A DNA stretch of 7,706 nt from Ferdinandcohnia sp036965165 (GTDB lineage Bacteria; Bacillota; Bacilli; Bacillales; Bacillaceae_L), in the NCBI RefSeq assembly GCF_036965165.1, contig NZ_JBALOX010000237.1, positions 1-7,706 on the forward strand, written 5' to 3'. This document shows, piece by piece, positions 5,449 to 7,706 of the stretch. The position numbers and the translations under genes are program-made. The number at the start of each line of letters is the position of its first letter. Position 1 is the first letter of the stretch. The notes under the pieces were generated by a model. That model saw only the letters and a list, made by a program, of their open reading frames with translations, ran no database searches and had not been told where the DNA came from.

Positions 5449-5700
5449 ATTGAAATAACATCAAATTATTTGTTTTGACAAGCGAAATAACACTTAAATT
5501 AGCATAGCAATTAACTCTATTACTATATTTATTGTAACCTTTTCTAAAATCCAGGTTAATAAGGTTGTTATACGTTCAACTGATTTTCTTTTGTAAATTT
5601 TTTGACGTAACTTTTGGAATTTTATGTTAAAATAAAAATATTGTTTTATGTATATTCAACTAACGAAGATGGATTGTTGAAGAAGTGATTTCGCTGACTA
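5449..5700. other. AT-rich intergenic stretch without recognisable genes
   Basis: I see no coding-like reading in any frame. A TTGACA at 5475-5480 lacks a -10 at legal spacing. An extended -10 (TGTTAAAAT, 5625-5633) could drive the membrane protein gene at 5724, with a leader of about 84 nt, but the nearest good -35 (TTGACG, 5602-5607) is 20 bp away. A weak inverted repeat TTCAAC/GTTGAA (5655-5660, 5676-5681) lies in that leader. Confidence 0.35.
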
Positions 5701-5723
5701 AATAAATAAGGAGGAGGTAATTT

Positions 5724-6002
5724 TTGAAAAGAACCATAATAGGTGGATTTTTAATGTTAGGTGGATTATTAGTTACTTTAATAATTATTTTATCTGGCTC
5801 TATATATGCAACCAGTATTACTGCTTGGTCAGGGGATTCTAAATTATGGTATGCCATTTTTGGGGAAAAGCTATATGACGATGAACCTATACAGTCATTA
5901 TTTCTTGGTTTCCCATTTATAGTTGGATTATTGTTGACAGTTATTGGGCTTGGAATATTAGGGAACGAATATTATAAAACTTTTAAGAAGCAAAATTTAT
6001 AA
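5724..6002 (+). CDS. Small two-helix membrane protein of unknown function
   Basis: The 92-residue protein starts at TTG 5724, fixed by a very strong AAGGAGGAGG site (about 5709-5718) with no in-frame ATG nearby. It has two hydrophobic helices, residues about 5-29 and 60-80, joined by a loop with Trp and acidic residues (AWSGDSKLWYAIFGEKLYDD). Basic residues at both ends (KR at 2-3; K85, K88, K89) predict both termini inside and the loop outside. There is no lipobox or enzyme motif. I do not recognise the family. It stands alone, with its own terminator at 6064-6098. The combination of a strong ribosome binding site, clean membrane topology and terminator makes it a credible gene despite the unusual start. 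Confidence 0.72.
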   Translation: MKRTIIGGFLMLGGLLVTLIIILSGSIYATSITAWSGDSKLWYAIFGEKLYDDEPIQSLFLGFPFIVGLLLTVIGLGILGNEYYKTFKKQNL

Positions 6003-6063
6003 TTAGATTTTCCTCTTAAACATACGGTGCTTTAGTTGTGCAAGTAGATATAACAAAAATACA

Positions 6064-6098
6064 GCAAAAAGACTAGAAAAAAATCCTAGTCTTTTTGC
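6064..6098. terminator. Strong, symmetrical terminator after the membrane protein gene
   Basis: GCAAAAAGACTAG (6064-6076) and CTAGTCTTTTTGC (6086-6098) are perfect 13-bp complements around a 9-nt loop. The arms carry A5 and T5 runs, so it can terminate in both directions. It lies 61 nt after the stop at 6002, with gene remnants beyond it. Confidence 0.82.
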
Positions 6099-6108
6099 AT
6101 TGCTAAAT

Positions 6109-6201
6109 TTATTGAAAATTATGCTGCTTGATAGGTCCAATAATAGTCTTAGGATCCCGTTGATCCCCAAATGGAACAGTTTTCGCTCTTTCTAAAAGTG
6201 G
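6109..6201 (-). pseudogene. Fragment of an aldehyde dehydrogenase gene
   Basis: The minus strand from 6201 reads PLLERAKTVPFGDQRDPKTI then IGPIKQHNFQ, and ends in TAA at 6109-6111. The run ERAK...GDxRDPKTxIGPI is characteristic of NAD(P)-dependent aldehyde dehydrogenases, where it precedes the catalytic glutamate and cysteine segments. Only about 30 of some 480 residues remain, with neither the catalytic residues nor a start. The missing Ile after GPI and the immediate stop indicate decay. The fragment ends where the plus-strand ATPase remnant begins, so a deletion or rearrangement joined two unrelated genes. Confidence 0.6.
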
Positions 6202-6404
6202 TGATGGAAGGAGATCCAAATGAAGTATTCTTTAGCAATAATCAAATGCTACGCTCATTAAAATTAAAGCCGCCAATTAACTCACAAATTTCTGCAGAAT
6301 TAAATGAATCGGGGTTTCCACGTGTGTCAAATTGGAACACATTCAATAAACAAATCATCTTAAATGATGATGAATATGCTAAAGTATCTGAAAAGATTAT
6401 TTAA
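6195..6404 (+). pseudogene. C-terminal remnant of an ECF-transporter-type ABC ATPase
   Basis: From 6195 to the TAA at 6402-6404 the frame reads KVVMEGDPNEVF, then LRSLKLKPPINSQISAELNE and a hydrophilic tail. The pattern GKxxxxGxPxEVF followed by LxLxPP is the segment after the H-loop in cobalt/energy-coupling-factor-type ABC ATPases (EcfA/YkoD-like). Walker A, signature, Walker B and H-loop are all absent; about 70 residues remain of a family of 280 or more. The frame can be extended upstream to an ATG at 6171, but those residues overlap the aldehyde dehydrogenase remnant, and no ribosome binding site precedes that ATG. It is a fragment, not a small gene. The transporter partners are not in the window. 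Confidence 0.6.
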
Positions 6405-6446
6405 CTATGAGCAATCATAACAGAAAGTATAATTATTTATTAATCC

Positions 6447-6500
6447 AACGGGTTCAGTTACCTAATTAATAAAAAAGGTACCGTACCCGTTCGCTTTTCT
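6447..6500 (+). terminator. Possible terminator after the ATPase remnant
   Basis: AACGGGT (6447-6453) pairs with ACCCGTT (6485-6491), with an inner TACC/GGTA pairing, followed by a modest T-rich tail (CGCTTTTCTT). It lies between the ATPase remnant and the convergent end of the DUF4349 gene. The loop is large and AT-rich, so the call is weak. Confidence 0.35.
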
Positions 6501-6510
6501 TAGTGTGGAC

Positions 6511-7407
6511 CTATTCTTGCCTTTTCTTTTTTCTGAGGACAATCCATACAATTAATATAACAACAATTGGAATAAGGATTGGTGATAATCCAATAACGAA
6601 TACCACTAGACTTGAAAAAACAGATATGATTCCGTTAATCGTATCGATAAATAGACTTTTAGCTTTTTGCCATGTATTTAAGGACTTGTTGTCCTTGATG
6701 GAATCAATTTTAACTAATTGCTCTTCCAGATGAATTGTTACAGTTGAATAGTCAACATTATTTTGTAAAAAGTTCATTCTTCCTAAAATTTGTTCTTTCT
6801 CTTCTTGGACCCTTGCAAGATCATTTGATATTTTTAAAAGGTCCTCTGTTTTTTCGGCTTGATCCATTAAGGTCAGTAGCCTTTTTTCCACTGCTTCTTT
6901 TGCCTTTAATCGTGATTCAAGGTCCACAAATTCCTCTGTTACATCGTTACCGGATATATTTTTCTCTACAACTTTTATACTGTTTTTTTCGATATCATTT
7001 ATATAGGATTGGAAATGGGACTGTGGAATTTTAACAATAATGGTACCATTAATAGATTCCGTTCCATTATCATAGGTCGATGATTCCACCACATATCCAC
7101 CAAGCTTAATTGCATTTTGTTGAATTTCCGCTTCCACTGAACGAAATTCTTTTACTTGGATGGACAAATTTGCATGGTAAATAAACATACGGTCTTTCTC
7201 AATGTGAACGCTTCCATTGCTATTTACTTTATTTTCAGTAACTGTTTCATTATCCATCATTTCTTCTTTGCTCACGTCTTTACTCATTTCAGTATACGGC
7301 CCATCCATAGTGGCGCGATCTGCTTTACTTTCTGAACTTTGGTTACTGCATCCAGTTAGCAATAATAGAAGTAGCACGAGCAATTTTAAGAAAAGTTTGC
7401 CTCTCAT
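6511..7407 (-). CDS. DUF4349-domain lipoprotein with C-terminal membrane helix
   Basis: Counting from ATG 7407 the protein has 298 residues. The signal peptide has a lipobox (LLTGC, Cys20), so it is a lipoprotein. A polar linker (about 21-70) leads to the DUF4349 region: a beta-rich part with IYHANLSIQV and GGYVVESS, then DVTEEFVDLESRLKAKEAVE, typical of the family. A long coiled-coil helix (about 155-215) and NVDYSTVTIHLE follow. A strong membrane segment lies at about 255-289, ending in RKKKRQE inside. The protein would be anchored outside at both ends, a layout seen in putative envelope-stress or sensing proteins; its biochemical role is unknown. An in-frame TTG at 7413 is also possible: AAGGGGG lies about 4 nt before it and 10 nt before the ATG. 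A textbook ECF-sigma promoter lies just upstream. It has no apparent operon partner in the window. Confidence 0.88.
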   Translation of the reverse strand: MRGKLFLKLLVLLLLLLTGCSNQSSESKADRATMDGPYTEMSKDVSKEEMMDNETVTENKVNSNGSVHIEKDRMFIYHANLSIQVKEFRSVEAEIQQNAIKLGGYVVESSTYDNGTESINGTIIVKIPQSHFQSYINDIEKNSIKVVEKNISGNDVTEEFVDLESRLKAKEAVEKRLLTLMDQAEKTEDLLKISNDLARVQEEKEQILGRMNFLQNNVDYSTVTIHLEEQLVKIDSIKDNKSLNTWQKAKSLFIDTINGIISVFSSLVVFVIGLSPILIPIVVILIVWIVLRKKKRQE

Positions 7408-7438
7408 CTTCAATTAGCCCCCTTAGGTCTTTACCCAT

Positions 7439-7466
7439 TAGACGGATTATAAAAGAAATTGTTTCA
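7439..7466 (-). promoter_or_regulatory. ECF-sigma promoter (SigM/SigW/SigX type) of the DUF4349 gene
   Basis: On the minus strand TGAAAC (7466-7461) and CGTCTA (7444-7439) are separated by exactly 16 nt. This matches the -35 and -10 described for Bacillus extracytoplasmic-function sigma factors, and CGTC fits SigM- and SigX-type better than SigW-type (CGTA). Initiation near 7432 would give a leader of about 25 nt, with the AAGGGGG site correctly placed. It predicts induction by cell-envelope stress. Confidence 0.75.
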
Positions 7467-7574
7467 ATTTGGTTTCATTATGACTAGTCTATATATCATA
7501 AACACCCAGAAATCTACTGGCTTTTATATTGCTAGTTAATGTAATTTTTAGGTAATATAAAATTAGGACATGTC

Positions 7575-7583
7575 TGTTATAAT
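7575..7583 (+). promoter_or_regulatory. Extended -10 promoter of the YheO-like gene
   Basis: TG-T-TATAAT (7575-7583) is a perfect extended -10. No good -35 hexamer lies 16-18 bp upstream, as is often tolerated with extended -10 promoters. It gives a leader of about 35 nt before the ATG at 7626 and is oriented away from the DUF4349 promoter. Confidence 0.55.
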
Positions 7584-7625
7584 TTTTTTATGATACATTT
7601 TAAAAAAAAAAGAGGGGAGAGAACT

Positions 7626-7706
7626 ATGAAGGATTTACAAAGTTACATACCTATAATTAAGTTTTTCGGGCAATTTCTTGGTACTGATGCAGAACTTATT
7701 TTATAT
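7626..7706 (+). CDS. YheO-like PAS-domain transcriptional regulator (5' end only)
   Basis: Only 27 residues are present before the window ends. The reading LQSYIPIIKFFGQFLGTDAE, continuing LILY, matches the start of YheO-like regulators, where a SYIPIxDFLxxxLGPxCEVVLHD-type segment opens the N-terminal PAS-like sensor domain and a helix-turn-helix follows near the C-terminus. The ligand cannot be inferred. The ATG follows AGAGGGGAGA (7611-7620) with normal spacing and sits downstream of an extended -10 promoter. The gene is divergent from the DUF4349 lipoprotein gene. The assignment rests on a short segment, so only the family is proposed. Confidence 0.65.
   Translation, partial: MKDLQSYIPIIKFFGQFLGTDAELILY

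Noticed and set aside
5475..5503. SigA promoter from TTGACA at 5475
   Set aside because: The sequence at 16-18 bp spacing is not -10-like; the nearest AT-rich hexamers are at 13-14 bp.
6171..6404. Intact 77-residue gene from ATG 6171
   Set aside because: There is no ribosome binding site. The first residues overlap an aldehyde dehydrogenase remnant on the other strand, and the rest is only the C-terminus of an ABC ATPase.
6735..7034. Plus-strand frame of 99 residues, and similar frames at 6503-6733 and 7217-7417
   Set aside because: They are antisense shadows of the DUF4349 lipoprotein gene and lack ribosome binding sites.

Overview
The window looks like low-GC Bacillaceae DNA (Bacillus/Neobacillus-like). 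The signs are A+T-rich intergenic DNA, strong AAGGAGG-type ribosome binding sites, occasional GTG and TTG starts, rho-independent terminators after most genes, and a cold-shock protein, a Rieske-FAD oxidoreductase and spore-former-type envelope proteins close to Bacillus homologues. I see no transposase, integrase, CRISPR array, tRNA or rRNA. It is an ordinary chromosomal stretch with an unusual load of broken genes.

Left part (1-1338). A hairpin at the edge is followed by an ECF sigma factor gene cut off after region 2.2 (107-298). Its stop codon lies in the first unit of a degenerate, roughly 52-bp tandem repeat (292 to about 506). Two units encode a 40-residue acidic peptide. A minus-strand gene for a two-domain AhpD/carboxymuconolactone-decarboxylase-like protein (519-1172) follows, with a 10-bp inverted repeat across its stop codon.

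Middle part (1339-4798). A complete FAD oxidoreductase with a C-terminal Rieske domain (1339-2904) is followed by a monocistronic cold-shock protein (3166-3366) with an extended -10 promoter, a leader of about 110 nt and a strong terminator. The 3462-3721 region holds an unidentified decayed minus-strand gene. A membrane-anchored polysaccharide deacetylase (3815-4513) and a small basic protein on the opposite strand (4592-4786) share a bidirectional terminator.

Right part (4799-7706). A heavily decayed lipoprotein gene (about 4930-5390) keeps a lipobox and terminator and has an ECF-like promoter whose spacer is one base short. A small two-helix membrane protein (5724-6002) follows. Next come abutting remnants of two unrelated genes, an aldehyde dehydrogenase on minus and the C-terminus of an ECF-transporter-type ATPase on plus. 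A complete DUF4349 lipoprotein gene on minus (6511-7407) carries a textbook ECF-sigma promoter. The 5' end of a YheO-like PAS regulator gene (7626 onward) runs off the window.

Most intact genes are single transcription units for cell-envelope, redox or stress functions. The most interesting threads are the ECF-sigma theme (a broken sigma gene, one perfect ECF promoter and one slightly broken one) and the repeat placed exactly where the sigma gene is truncated. I did not find a complete new multi-gene system.
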